Assembly: GCA_021234155.1 (NCBI GenBank)
Contig: JAJEKV010000016.1
Location: forward strand, 62,001-126,000
Direction of reading: 5' to 3'
DNA length: 64,000 bases
Source: Isoetes taiwanensis
Taxonomy: Eukaryota > Streptophyta > Lycopodiopsida > Isoetales > Isoetaceae
In this document: positions 31,950-43,410 of the stretch, in pieces
Layout: each line of letters opens with the position of its first letter
Position numbering within the stretch: the first letter of the stretch is position 1
Program-made: the position numbers and the translations under genes
Notes under the pieces: generated by a model
The model's database searches: none
The model's input: the letters and a program-made list of their open reading frames with translations, nothing else
What the model was told of the DNA's origin: nothing

Positions 31950-32290
31950 ACAACTGATGGGACAATCCTTGACAATATTGATGATACTAATAGTAACATC
32001 TATTTTGGCATCTACTATTGCCACAAAACCTTTGACGAAATGTGTGACTAAAGGTGCTATTATATTTGATGCTTATAACACCACCTATAATGTCACTAGT
32101 GGGCACTGACTCTAACACTGATGTTATATGTGTAACAACTGGTGACGCTATAACTGGTGCTAATAGCAACATCTATTGCATCATAGCAAAGTTACTGACA
32201 CTGTTGGTGATACAAAGAGTGAGGCTACAGGTGACATAAATTGTGGCACCTGTAGCATCATCTCTACAAAAATGTCACCAATAATGTCAT
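31950..32290. repeat. Degenerate GTCA/TATA minisatellite, second locus
   Basis: Units such as ACACCACCTATAATGTCACT and GGTGACGCTATAACTGGTGC, the same type as 27.46-27.97 kb. A minus-strand 125-codon ORF next to it (32264-32641) has an ordinary-looking centre (LLFEGSTPVQLRERGIWFWR) but no known family. Confidence 0.65.
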
Positions 32291-32641
32291 AGTATACACT
32301 TTCCCATGTTCTGGCGACGTTTTGATGACACTAATGGACCCCTTCTCTTGTAGTGCATCCAGAGGCCTGCAGTATAAATCGGACAGGCTGGGCAATGGAA
32401 GCTCAGTTAGCTTGGATCTTCGTGGAGAGTATTCATACCTCCAGAACCATATACCCCTTTCTCTGAGCTGTACTGGTGTGCTACCTTCGAACAACAAGCA
32501 GCCCATATCTTGGTGAAAGCAATGGAAAACACTGCTTATCGAGTGTGAAGAGACAGTGTTCTCCACATCAGATATACACAAACCTGAGAGAATAGGAATG
32601 AACTGGATAAGTAACTGAACTAATTTGAATATGAATTGCAT

Positions 32642-33318
32642 AGAATTACATACTCACAATTTGCTTCTAACCGTGGGAAAGTTCGGCCGCTTGCTTATTT
32701 TTTCTTTTGCCATATCACGTTGGAGTGTATACATGCCTTACTTGTACAAATATCTCTTTGCCCGATCGAATCCGACCATTAAAGCCTTCCAATGTGCGTA
32801 AACATCATTTCTCCTGCATCTTTTGACTCGCCATTCACCTCGCATTGCGGGGTTGGAGTGTAACAAAGCTCCCGGCCGACACCACGAAGCTTTCAAACTC
32901 ATTTTCCGACCGTGATAGAGCTTATAGCCATCTAGTCACGTAATTCAAATCAGAATGTGGAGCGGAATCGAAATACTAGGAAAGGCTACGTGATTTTACC
33001 TTGATCGAAGTTTTTCTGTGGTCGAAACTTCCTTTAGCGCAGGTCGAAGCAGTTCCCGAGTGAACCGAAGCTCCCTTGGCGCGGGCAATCGATCTTCGCG
33101 CAAACTCTGTTGTGGAAAACACCTGAGCGGGAATTGAGGGCGGGAACTAACGGTTATAATTGCCACGTGTGTAATCTGACACCCGAAGCTAGAGGCACGG
33201 ATATTACCGAAGCTACGTGCAGTCGACACCTGGAAAGGCGAAACCAAGGCTCGATAAAAAAGTTCTGTACAAGCTCGGCTCCCCATTGGCCGCGAGCTTT
33301 TTGACATGGCATCGAGTA
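32642..33318. other. No supported gene
   Basis: Mixed-composition sequence with short ORFs on both strands (for example 32996-33307 minus) and no recognisable domain. Confidence 0.4.
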
Positions 33319-33486
33319 AGGGCCCTTATTTGATCTCAAAAAAACTCTAATGTCACGGTTTTTTCCCCAAATAATATGGGTTTTTATTAACTCGGATAGT
33401 AATACGCTTGTTGCGCCTCCTGTTTGGGTCCCATAGGCCATTGGTCTCCGTGGACGATAAAAACTTTATTCGATTCTATTCTATTC
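33319..33486 (+). mobile_element. LINE 3'-tail fragment (copy D) with ATTCT tail
   Basis: From about 33385 the sequence AGTAATACGCTTGTTGCGCC, TTTGGGTCCCATAGGCCATT and GGTCTCCGTGGACG is nearly the same as the 3' end of LINE copy C at 41.76-41.83 kb. It likewise ends in TATTCTATTC units (33466-33486). Only the tail is present, as expected of strong 5' truncation. The first 35 bp are the inverted copy of the motif at 10942. Confidence 0.8.
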
Positions 33487-33659
33487 TACAATCTCAAACC
33501 ATTCATAAGCATATCAATAACTACAATTTCCTGAAATGGATATAAGATACCATAAATTAAAACTTTTTTGCCTGTAAGATATTATAAACTAATATGGTTT
33601 TGTTATGATTTAGTTGATGTATTCTCTTCGTTCCAACTTGGTTTACACTGTAGCAATTG

Positions 33660-34105
33660 GGGCCGCAGCACCACAAGGTCTGCGGGAGGGAAAGGAGAGC
33701 TCAGTGGCTGGCCAGGTGGAATGTGCAAGAGCACAGGTGTATACAGGTGCAAACAGAAGCAGATCGCCATAGTTTGAAGCAGTAACTAGATGCTTACTTT
33801 CCCAACAAGCGCTGGGATGCCAACGCCCTTCAACAGGTCAAGACAGCACATTATTAGTACCACATAAATTCCACATTGAAACAGGCCCGCAATGCTACTT
33901 GTGTACTCATCTGTCTATGAAGAAGCACCAACTCAATGCCTCGATTCACGTATGCGCACACCACCTCCATATCGAGATAGGCAAATGGATTGGGGAGCCA
34001 CGCCAGGACAGGGTTTACCAGTGCTACCAAGGGGAGCCATTGAAGATGAGTGTCACACTCTGCAAAGCTGTCCCGCACATGAACAAATTACGAGTCGAGA
34101 AACGT
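33660..34105 (+). mobile_element. LINE 3'-end remnant (copy B)
   Basis: Collinear with copy C: the GAGCTCAGTGGCTGGCCAGG region, then AGATGCTTACTTTCC and AAGCGCTGGGATGCCAACGC, then coding tail (THLSMKKHQLNASIHVCAHH, LHIEIGKWIGEPRQDR, AIEDECHTLQSCPAHEQI) in shifted frames. An A-run follows. Non-functional. Confidence 0.75.
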
Positions 34106-36169
34106 AGCTTAGAGCCAAAAAAAAAAAAACAACTAGCAGAACTGCAGGGTTGGGGTGAAGGTTAGGGCGGGGATAGAGAAGTTACTTTGGCTAAGCTTAT
34201 TTTAAAATGCAACGTGGTACGGAGCAACGATTTAAGTTTTGTTGATTCTTTGTATTTATCTTTTCATGGACGGTCCTATAGAGGGTTGTATTGGACCTTT
34301 ATAGCCACCATAATAGTGTACCTTTGTTAAATCAGGTGTTGGTAGATAATAATTGGTTTCGTGTTGTAGATAGATAGATAGATAGATAGTATAAGATCAG
34401 GGATGTGCAATTTTACTTGTAAAATATGCAATTGATGTCCCTTGTTTTCTTTGATATGTGCAATCATATCAACCTAGAAATAAATACCATCTCTTCAATC
34501 TAAAGTGTCGTGCTACTTTGCTTGATCAACTTACTCTGACGGTACTCATCATAAGATGAGGCTCTGCGGTAATATTCTTATTATTTGGTTAACCGTTTCC
34601 AAGAGCACTTGCATACCATAAAGGTTTCACTCAAAAGTTATAACATTGTATGGCGACTGTCATTCTCAAAGGACTTGCAGCAAATAGCACTCTTTAATTC
34701 AGGCCTACAAATAAAGATTTGTTACATGTAATATATTTACTTTTACAAGAAACTATGACAACCAGATATTGAAAATGAGCCAAATGTCTTGTAAATGTTA
34801 TTAAAATGGCTTGTCTTTAGGCTTGCAGCATTGCTCATGCTTCAGGGCATATCCAAACGGAGAAAGTCACATCCCCAGCGTACATTATTCAGTTACAAGC
34901 ATAATAGAAAATCACATATGAATATGAGAAAATGAAGTCTGTAGATGTTTATGATTGTCATGCAAAATACTACTGTGCTGCCCTCTTATGAAAAAGAAAC
35001 GACTATGTCGTGTGCTCCTTAGCATTACCCAAGAAAGCTCAATAGTTTTTGTCACATTCTGGGATATGTTCAACTAGGCCAATTTTCAATAAGTAACTGT
35101 CAGAAGAGAGAAGTATTTCTGTTGTGCATACATAAATCCAACCGGCCAGTTTGACAAGCTTTGTAACCATATTCCTCTTTAATTTGCTCTATGCCGCGCA
35201 AACAAAATATCAATCCAAGCCAAGCTTGATTTCTTTATTTTTATTGGGTCTTCTTCTCAAGCTTGTCTTTGCTTTTTGCAAACCTAGTACAATATGACAA
35301 AGAAACTAAAAGTTATGATCTGGAAAGTAAACTTACCCAACAACAGTACGTGGTGTCAGGTGTATTATTTACCATGTATAGATCATGTTTCGGAAAATCT
35401 AACAAGGGTTGCAACAGGAATAGATTTGACAAACTTCTTTCATGTGCCTTCAAAGACCTATGGCCCTTGTCTTCAAATGCATCATAATCACCATAAAATG
35501 AAGCCAATTGTTGGTTATATAGGGCGATATATCCAGTAACCATCTGCAACAATATAGTTAACACCCAACCCAACTAACCATATCCAATATTATATTAGCA
35601 AATTATATTGTGTTTAGTTACCAATAGAGTCCAGAAATACATTCTACAAGACTAGATTTTGCTGTGGATTCAATCTTGTGACCATCAGGCTGCACAATTG
35701 TAAGGGAACTTTGCATTTGAAGATAACCCAAGTGAAGAAGCAATTCAACATAATGAAGTGTATACTGAACAGGTGGGAAGATGTATTAGGGACGGACATA
35801 TGATTTTATGGATTCGTCTAAGTCATGCTGGAAAGTCTTGTTTCCTCAAAAGAATATGCATCACAAAAAGTAAGATGAGAATAGTCAATAATAGAAAATG
35901 ATATACAAGAGGGAGCAGAGAAGGCGAGACAAGTCTTCACCCAATGAACTAAAATTGCTATTGAATGAGAAGACCTACAAAATTAGTGACCACTCTGCTC
36001 TTTAGAACTGGATCTTATATACAGTGAGCCATGCCAGATTATTAGTATCCTTCACCTCCAGCCTTCCAAATAAGCAAGGACCCAAAATGCACTGTAATTC
36101 TCTAAGCCTAGGAAAGGAATAGACCTTATAAATCCATCACTCATCGGACATCTATATTCAGCAAATCTT
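34106..36169. other. No supported gene
   Basis: AT-rich; short ORFs near 35263-35573 on both strands have no family signature. May include introns or downstream exons of the NRAMP remnant that I cannot recognise. Confidence 0.4.
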
Positions 36170-37205
36170 ACATGAGTATACTACATACTTTAGAACCACC
36201 ATACAAGCTGGTGCAACCTCTTCCTGGACAGCTACTGCTAAATGTACTTTATTCTTTGCCAAAACAATATGAGACATGCCCATAAGGTAGGCACACACCC
36301 AAACAAATAGACATATTGAAACATGGGACCTCTTGTCAAATGCTTTACTATATTTCACATATGTCTCTGTTCTTTTATCTTGTCTTCATATGTACAGGTT
36401 ATTTTCTAGTGAAAGGCTACAAAGAACTTACCCGCAATAAAAATGGAGTGTAATTCAAGTCTAAGTCTTCACACGCTTTTCTGTCTTCATCAGATAGGTC
36501 ATTATTTGGTACAAATTGTCTGTTTACAGAAATAACAAAACATATTGATCAGAAAAGCCACGAACAATGATGATGCACTCTCCAGGAAGTAGTATCTGTA
36601 GCCATCCTGTTCCACATAGGACAAAAAAAGGTTTGATCAATAATTGCATAGCATTGGGGAAGAACCTTGATAACAAATCGTGAACTTGCAGCCATGTTGA
36701 ATTTGCAAGTTTTTACCGTACTTAAAAATAAAAAGAGCTAACACTACAAGCTTAGAGTTAGACCATCAAGCCTACATGATGAGCAAATTTTTTAACAAGC
36801 GGAGCATAAAGATCATAGCTATCCAGCTGGCACGATAAATAATTGCAAAATATTTCACAACATCTGTTAACCACTATGCATTATATGAAGGCAATAGAGG
36901 TCAACAACAACATGGAGGCTAGCTTCTGGCCATACATCTTACAAGGACAATAATATCATTGATGCAAAAGTGTCCAAACATGCATGGTTTAGTCGAAATA
37001 CATACCTTTATTCCTTGGTTAGACTGTGATATGTTCCTTGTTGTGGTTTAAATCCGCACAATATAATCATTGCACCCAGCAAAGAGATGGCCAATGCAGT
37101 TGAACCACTTCCATTTAATCTAGGAATAAACAGGCCCTTCATAACTTCCATAGGATTTGGCTTAGGATATCCTAGCTCAACACGGAAGGAGGTGGATGAA
37201 CACAA
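36170..37205 (-). pseudogene. NRAMP-type metal transporter remnant
   Basis: NRAMP proteins move divalent metal ions across membranes. Minus-strand pieces match consecutive parts of the family. About 37065-37178: [20 protein letters not shown] and [13 protein letters not shown]. About 36541-36600: YYFLESASSLFVAFLIN. About 36432-36520: DEDRKACEDLDLNYTPFLLR, followed by an intact GTAAGT donor. A degenerate match to the SGQSSTxTGTYAGQ block lies near 36200. The segment normally linking the second and third pieces (the end of a membrane helix) is missing, and stops intervene. A decayed gene is likelier than a working one. Confidence 0.65.
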
Positions 37206-37209
37206 GACC

Positions 37210-37900
37210 TCCTATGATAAATAAAGTCTAGCTTTTGAACTTGCAGATCTATTGGTCATCGCGACCTATTAGAAATCTGTAACTGGTGACCTTGATTGAA
37301 GCCACTCCATAACCGAAAAAGATCCCGGTTCGGTCCAAGCCGAGTTCTTTTAGCACAGCCTAAGCAGAAGAAAGGAAGAAATGGAAATAAAAAACTCGAA
37401 GGATTGGGTTTCAAATCTCTGATCAAGAGCAGTAAGCAAAAACATGAAAAATCTAGGTCAAAGGATGGCTATGGCGAGGCTATGGGTCGGATTGGAGCAG
37501 AATGAACTCATTGGAGCGGATTGGGTTGGTGGAGCAGAATGAACTCAGTGGAGCGGATTATGGTTACATTCCTTCTTCAGTGGAGCGGATTGGATTTCAT
37601 GGCAGCAACTTCCACAAAGGAACAGGCATCCGGAACACGGTCGCGAACAGGCACTTGCCCTAAACGGCAGGAAGAAAAGAAAGAAAAAAAGTTGCCTATG
37701 GCCACCACGAAAGCTTGGTAGATCTCCGGCAGGCAAATACTTGCTTTTCTAATTTCCCTGACCCTACGATCAGAAAATAAAGAATCGGACGGCTAAAAAA
37801 GAAAACAGCTGACGTGGCAAGACACGTGGCATAGCTCAGAACGCAGGAAAACTTTTTTCCCTTTTTTTAAGTAAACAATAAAAAAAAAGTTTTTTGAGGG
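37210..37900. other. No supported gene
   Basis: Short repeats of TTGGAGCGGATTGG near 37511-37590 and small ORFs only. Confidence 0.4.
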
Positions 37901-37901
37901 C

Positions 37902-38150
37902 CTTTCTCGACTCAAGGCCCCTCTGATGGCCTTTCTCGACTCGCGAGTCGAGAAAGGCAGCTCAGAGTGATAAACGCAATTTTCACGGCCAGAGGTTATA
38001 AGTCGCATTTAATTAAAGTGGGCCCTTCAAAGTGAAAAACGCAGGGTTGAGGCCCTTTCTCGACTCGCGAGTCGAGAAAGGCAGTTCAAAGTGAAAAATG
38101 CCGTGCTGGGGCCCTTCAAAGTGAATAAATGCAGGTCGAGAAAGGCAATT
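37902..38150. repeat. Second palindrome family: CTTTCTCGACT / AGTCGAGAAAG
   Basis: A perfect 30-bp palindrome at 37929-37958 and a perfect 28-bp one at 38054-38081, both with centre CTCGCGAG. Half copies lie at about 37902 and 38134. Intervening TTCAAAGTGAAAAA elements (38026, 38085, 38115) recur at 59 and 30 bp. An AAGTCGCATTTAATTAAAGT segment at 38000 is the reverse complement of the 3' end of the dispersed repeat at 40.0 and 62.3 kb. Confidence 0.9.
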
Positions 38151-38681
38151 CAGACGAAAAAACAAGCCAGAGGTTATTTTTGCAAAGCCTATGGTTCACA
38201 AAATCTATTAAACTTGTGCATTAAACCTATGAAAGCTATGAATTAAAACTTATGGATTAAACCTATGAAATGATTAAACTTATATAAACCTATACATTAA
38301 TCCTATGAAAGCCTATTAAACACCGCCTATGTACATATAAAGCTAAACACCCTCATATTATATGAAGTTAAATACTCTCCCTTTTTTCTATAGTTTTTTT
38401 TTAATATATTATCGCACCTTGTAATACCCTTTTTTGAACTTAGATTTTTTAATATATTATTATCTTATTAAATAAATATTCCATGGCCTAACAAATATTC
38501 ACCTATAAGGTCAAAATAATGTGGGAAATGTGAACGTACCAGCACACATATTGCAACTTGAGATGAGAGAGATTTCGTAGACGTATAAAAAGACATATTG
38601 CCTACCCAGTTCGAACATATTTTTTTTTTTTTATATATTATTTTTTTTTTTAGACCCCGCCTTTTTTTCCCGCCCATGCTT

Positions 38682-38840
38682 GAAATTTGAAATTTGAAAT
38701 TTAAAATTTGAAATTTGAAATTTGAAATTTGAAATTTGAAATTTGAAATTTGAAATTTGGTACCTTTTGGGCCTTTTCGTTTTGGGCATGGCTCTACGCT
38801 TCTTTTGGGCCTTTTCGTTTTGGGCATGGCTCTATGCTTC
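38682..38840 (+). repeat. (GAAATTT)n heptamer array and a 38-bp duplication
   Basis: About eleven GAAATTT units at 38682-38759, then two 38-bp copies of TTTTGGGCCTTTTCGTTTTG plus GGCATGGCTCTA (38765-38802, 38803-38840). Confidence 0.92.
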
Positions 38841-39239
38841 TGCTATAACACCTCCATCTCTGTAATTCTCCACATCCATCACTGTAATCCCCGGATTCAA
38901 ATCTTCCCTATGTTAGTGCAAATCCGAAGCTCTCTGCATCAATTTGTCCGTGGGCCAATTTAAGGCAGCCAATAACTTCGGTTGCCATCGCTTCTAAGAA
39001 CATTTGAGTAAAACAGAATGGAATGGAGCTTAACAGCGGACTGAAATGGAATGGAGATGCGGAATGGAACTTTTCAAATCTCTGTTCTATGCAGTTGTTC
39101 TTCGATTGCATCTCTCTGAAGCCCTTTCGAAATCTCTATTTTATGCAGAGGGAAGCAGGATTAAACGACCAGGACAAGCCGGTGGATCCTGAATTAAAAC
39201 AGCAGCCACAGAGCTCAGATTCGGGAGAATAGAGATTGA

Positions 39240-39410
39240 TCCGGGTTTGGGATCTTAAATCTGCGTGAGAATTTTTTGAAAGGCAGCATTCCGGCAAATC
39301 TGATTGACCTATCCAAGCTCCAAAACCTGCGGCTACAATACAACAATCTAACAGGGATATTCTGCGCCTCCACAACAATCCCGGCATCACTGGTAAAATC
39401 CCTACCTCAT
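39240..39410 (+). pseudogene. LRR protein fragment
   Basis: A plus-strand frame reads GFGILNLRENFLKGSIPANL, IDLSKLQNLRLQYNNLTG and then a partial third repeat with IPASL. These are plant-type leucine-rich repeats (LxxLxxLxLxxNxLxGxIPxxL). No kinase or signal peptide accompanies them. Probably a fragment of an LRR receptor-like gene. Confidence 0.65.
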
Positions 39411-39521
39411 CCGAATTTTTCTTCACCCTTCTTCTTGCTGACAGCCCTTTCTTTTTCATTGTTTATGCAACATCTTTACCTAAAGAAAATGCCGGTCTCA
39501 ACAATCAGGGAGGCGCACAAC

Positions 39522-40013
39522 CTAAAGAAAAGGCCGATCTCTGCCTTTGTCGCCATGGGAGCGCACGCTTCTGTCGCTAAACAATGAAAAACAAAGGGCT
39601 GATTGTGTCGCCAAGGGAGCGCACTCCTCTACCTTGTTGGGCACCGGTAGACAGCAATCTACATTTGTAGTGTCGGAGCATTTTTTGTAGTCTTTCAGAT
39701 CGGGTGGCTGGATGGGAGAGTCAAAAGCAGACGGATTATTGAGAAGAAACGGAAGCCCTGCAGCTCCGATTGACGAGCCTAACAGAAGCTCTTTTTTGTT
39801 CACTGGATCGTTTGGGTCATACCTGCTTGGACAGATTGAATTGCATTGCCTCTTCCCAGTACAGGGATTGCATGGTAGAGCAACGGATTGAGAATGTTCT
39901 TGGAGAAGCCCAATCCAGGAGAAACAGGGGAACATAGCAGTCTGCCCTCCATTGCTCGTCTGTCGCCACTCTCGCCAGCACCAGATTGAAACACAACGCA
40001 CAATTCTCGCCAC
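39522..40013 (-). pseudogene. Polyphenol oxidase (tyrosinase family) N-terminal fragment
   Basis: Plant polyphenol oxidases are copper enzymes with a two-part plastid transit peptide. Residues about 73-126 of this frame give KKELLLGSSIGAAGLPFLL, a thylakoid-transfer-like hydrophobic segment, and then SPIQPPDLKDYKKC and NVDCCLPVP. These resemble the PPO start APIxAPDLSKC...NCCPP. The Cys residues of the first disulphide region are present. Sequence beyond about 39630 diverges, and no copper-binding His motifs are nearby. Truncated fragment. Confidence 0.55.
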
Positions 40014-40029
40014 GCTGAGCCCATTCTCG

Positions 40030-40590
40030 CCACGCGGGGCGAGAAAGAAAGAAAGAAATTATCTAATTAATTATGTTTATTTATATTTATTAAATTGTTT
40101 ATTGTATTTTAATTGTATTAATTATTATATTGTATTTATTATATTTATTTATTTTATTATTTAGAATCCTTACTTTTGTATTCATCTCCTCTTTGCCATC
40201 CCCTCTTCGACTTTGCTCCTCCTCTTGTCATCCCCTTTGCCATCTCCCTCCTCCTTTGCCCCTCCATGTGCCCCTTTGCCCCTCCCTCCCCCTTTGTCCC
40301 TCCCTTGCCATCCGGTTTGCCCTTTGCCACCCCCCTCACCCTTTGCCCCTCCCTGTGCCCCTTGCCCAGCCACCCTCCATGGGCATTTCCTTTTCACTCT
40401 TCTCCCGATGAACTAGTTGTAAATTTTATAAGAAAAACATGTGAACTAGTTGTTGTTCTTTAGTGTATGATGTGTACTTCTATTCAAGCATTCAACTCCA
40501 ATTTTTTTTTCTTTAGTATGAATCCCATTTTCAGTCTGAGTCCCAAATGTCGAGATCTGACCCACTTTAATTAAATGCGACTTTTGATTT
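40030..40590 (+). repeat. Dispersed repeat, copy 1 (second copy at 62.28-62.85 kb)
   Basis: Order: TTCTCGCC...GGCGAGAA hairpin, AT-rich TTAATTATATT stretch, pyrimidine array CCTTTGCCCCTCC, then TTCTATTCAAGCATTCAA and TTTTCAGTCTGAGTCCCAAA, TGTCGAGATCTGACCCACTT and TAATTAAATGCGACTTTT. The same blocks in the same order and orientation lie at 62.28-62.85 kb. ORFs in the pyrimidine array are artefacts. Possibly a non-autonomous element. Confidence 0.8.
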
Positions 40591-41074
40591 GTCTTTTTAG
40601 AAGGAAGCCTCATAAAGACAGTCAAACTTCTCAAGTTTGCAGAAGATGCTCAGATGGTTAATGACTGAGGCAAAACTATCAAGTGCCTACTCTTAATCTA
40701 CTAATATAATATGCTCCAATGATCGTAAAATTTCTCAACATTTGCTGCAAACTCTTGATGAACATGTCGTTAATCAGAAAAGATAGGCCATGTTAGAATG
40801 AGGCAATAGTGGTCCATGTAATGAAATAGTTTCTAAAAATGTGCCCGCATTTGGATGAATAGCCCTCGTGATATGTACATCAACATAATCTGGCTTGTAC
40901 AAAGTGTGAGATTTCCTGACATGCCAAGATAAACATTGTTTAAATAATATAGAGATTTTAGTCTCTTTAAACACCTAGATTAAATATACAAGATGTTGTT
41001 CTCAGTCCTATAAAGGATAAAATAGAACTTGCTTTTACTGCCTTTGAAGTGAGTCTTCTGGTTATATTTCTTTC
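40591..41074. other. No supported gene
   Basis: AT-rich sequence with no recognisable feature. Confidence 0.4.
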
Positions 41075-41862
41075 TAAATGCAAAAGGTCGAGATGACAAC
41101 GCCTCAAAGCCTGCTGGAAGGACAAGCAAGCTCAGTGGTTCTCACGCTGGAGTGTACAGGCAAACAGATGCGTACAGATAAGGACAAAGAAAGATCACAA
41201 GGCACTTAAGCTGTACCTAGATGCTACTTTCCTCCGCAAGCTCTGGGATGCAGATGCTCTGACGCACGTTAAGCTGGCACACTATCAGCAGCAAGTTAAT
41301 CCTAGGCTCACGAGAGGCCCACACCAGTATTTGTACACCCATTTGCCCATGAAGAAGCATAGACTTATAGCTTCCATTCGCATGGGTGCACATCGTCTCC
41401 GCATTGAGACATGACGTTGGGTCCGGGAAGCACGGGAGGAAAGGCTTTGCCAGTGTTGCCACCAGGGCGCCATTGAGGATGAATGTCATGCCCTCCAGAT
41501 CTGCCCAGCGTTTGCCCATATCCGAGAACGGTATGTTCGATTACTAGTGCCTGGCCAACCATTGCATGAGTTATTGAATACGGCGTCAGTGGGTTTGTTG
41601 GGGTCATACCTCCAGGAGGTTATAGATGCACGGACTCAGTTGTGTCCTCAGGGACGGTGTTGAATTGTCTTATACAATTGTACAACGTGTCAGCATACTT
41701 ATTACTGCTAAGGTTTTTCCCTTGAAAACCCTTCGGGGCGGGGGTTTTTTTATCCTGTCAGTAATACGCTTGCTGCTCTCTTTTTGTTTGGGTCCCATAG
41801 GCCAATCGGTCTCCGTGGACGCTAAAAAATCTATTCTATTCTATTCTATTCTATTCTATCCA
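41075..41862 (+). mobile_element. LINE 3' end (copy C) with TATTC pentanucleotide tail
   Basis: The best copy in the window. Coding tail: QYLYTHLPMKKHRLIASIRM, GAHRLRIET, one in-frame stop, RWVREAREERLCQCC, the knuckle around AIEDECHALQICPAFAHIRE, and LLVPGQPLHELLNTASVGLL, to a stop near 41662. The 3' untranslated part carries TTGTTTGGGTCCCATAGGCC and ATCGGTCTCCGTGGACGC. It ends with TATTC repeated about five times (41833-41860). A simple pentanucleotide tail instead of poly(A) defines this LINE family, shared with the fragment at 33.4 kb. Confidence 0.8.
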
Positions 41863-41940
41863 CACTATAAATTTCATTATTCAAACCATTCCATGCACCT
41901 CCACGACCAAATCTACCTATTCCGCACGTCCACGACTAAT

Positions 41941-41969
41941 GCCCGGCATCGCCGGGCACACGTTTCTAG
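41941..41969 (+). mobile_element. Helitron 3' terminus (end 2)
   Basis: Hairpin GCCCGGC-ATC-GCCGGGC (41941-41957), then CTAG at 41966-41969 followed by T. Same design and strand as the end at 26.54 kb, with similar flank ACTAATGCCC/ACTTATGCCC. It lies about 80 bp past the LINE tail. Confidence 0.75.
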
Positions 41970-42364
41970 TGGTATTTATTTTTTCTTACATGATGAATCC
42001 TACGGCTGTCTTTACAAATGTTCTAGTTTTGGCATGCTGTCTAGATTTTTCAACACGTTTTCACCCCCCTAAAAACTGCACCACCCCCCTAAAAACTGCA
42101 ATATTTTAAGTTTTTGAAAAAGGAATATGCAATTGCACCACTATTAGTGCGTTTGCTAGGTCACCGTGTTATGACTGAATGCTTGTTTCAATGCAGCCCA
42201 CTGACTTGTTTGAGTCAAATGCTCTTCTCTCCTTTTTACTCTGTGATTTCTTTCAAGTTCTTTAGAGGCATTTGCAGAGAGCATGGAAGTAGTATCGGGG
42301 ATGGTGCAAATGAATTGAATATTAGCTGCTGGTTGCCACTACAAGGATGTGGCATATTTCTTCC

Positions 42365-43060
42365 CTACAAGGTGGCCTTGCCATCTGCAAGCGAGATTTT
42401 GATCGGATGCTGAAATGTGGTATTTCTTAAGGGTTCACTAGCACAATAACCTAAGTGATCTCTCCGAAAAATCCATTCCTTGAAATCATAAGCCTCATCC
42501 AACATCTCGATTTTTGGGCATGGATTGTAGGAATCTTGGATAACCTCAATCATTGCTGATAGGCTGAGAACTTTTTTTCGAACAAGACGTTTAGAGAATC
42601 TACTGAACATCTGATCAATTTGGTTGTGTGTATGCCCAGCAAGGAGGAAACCAATCTTCACCTTCTTGAAGATTTATTTCTCAACTATGCCTGATTCTTA
42701 TTGTCTCTCGTCGTGTTGTCTACCTAAAGGCATAGTACCGGTGGTCTAGACTAGAAAGAATCTTATTCAATATTGTGATAGAGACATTTGAATAAGCATG
42801 AATGTTTGGATAGTTCAAAAATATCTTGCAAGAGAGTCTCCCATTAAAAACCATATCACCAACAACATGCAAGTGTATGAAATCTTCTTCAGGAGCATCC
42901 TTGGGCACATTGAGAAAGTGTGGTAGAGTTGTCTTCTTCTGGTCTACTCCATTAATAACAACTGATATGTAGTTGAATGGTTGTTCTAGTGCCTTCTTCC
43001 TGTGTTTTGTCCATTTTCTCCTAAGGATTATTAGCTAGGCTTTTCATTTATCTCAGCAGA
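42365..43060 (-). pseudogene. DUF7869-type transposon protein remnant
   Basis: Minus-strand pieces match, in order, a widespread eukaryotic transposon-associated protein (DUF7869 type, from memory). First ALEQPFNYISVVINGVDQKK and TTLPHFLNVPKDAPEE, then LHVVGDMVFNGRLSCKIFLN and SNVSITILNKIL. After a gap comes KIGFLLAGHTHNQIDQMFSR, with FSKRLVRKKVLSLSAMIEVI. The GHTHxxIDQMFSRxS motif is the strongest signature. The part between (a metal-binding DNCxxxNKN region) is missing or broken. Non-functional. Confidence 0.7.
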
Positions 43061-43204
43061 ATTCTATAATGGTTGAGAGTGGGTCGCTGCATATTTGCAA
43101 GCTACCCACAATGAAAAAACAGAGGAAATATCCAGTTATATCATCTGGACCCCAAAACAATTCTACAGATGTCGGTTAAGTGTACCTGCAGAGAGCTTAT
43201 TACC

Positions 43205-43410
43205 GGGATTAAAAAACCTCGCCCTTTCGGGTTTTCGAGGAAAAACCCTAGTGATAAGCCCTCTGCAAGAGGCTTGGACACAACGTGATGCTGCAAAAAC
43301 AAATGCTCCCACAACAACCTCGAAAAGCGAGGGGCTGGGCTGGTGACGCGTGCCACGCGACAAAAAACAACCTCGAAAAAGCGAGGGGCCGATCATGCGT
43401 GGCATGCAAC
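43205..43410. repeat. CCTCG...CGAGG short hairpins
   Basis: Three hairpins: around 43218-43240, at 43318-43333 (CCTCGAAAAGCGAGG type) and at 43371-43387. They are separated by GCGTGCCACGCGACAAAAA-like spacers; the last two form a diverged tandem unit of about 53 bp. Confidence 0.65.

Noticed and set aside
40130-40463. Pro/Leu/Cys-rich ORFs on both strands (also 62374-62830)
   Set aside because: Product of the pyrimidine-rich array shared by the two dispersed-repeat copies.
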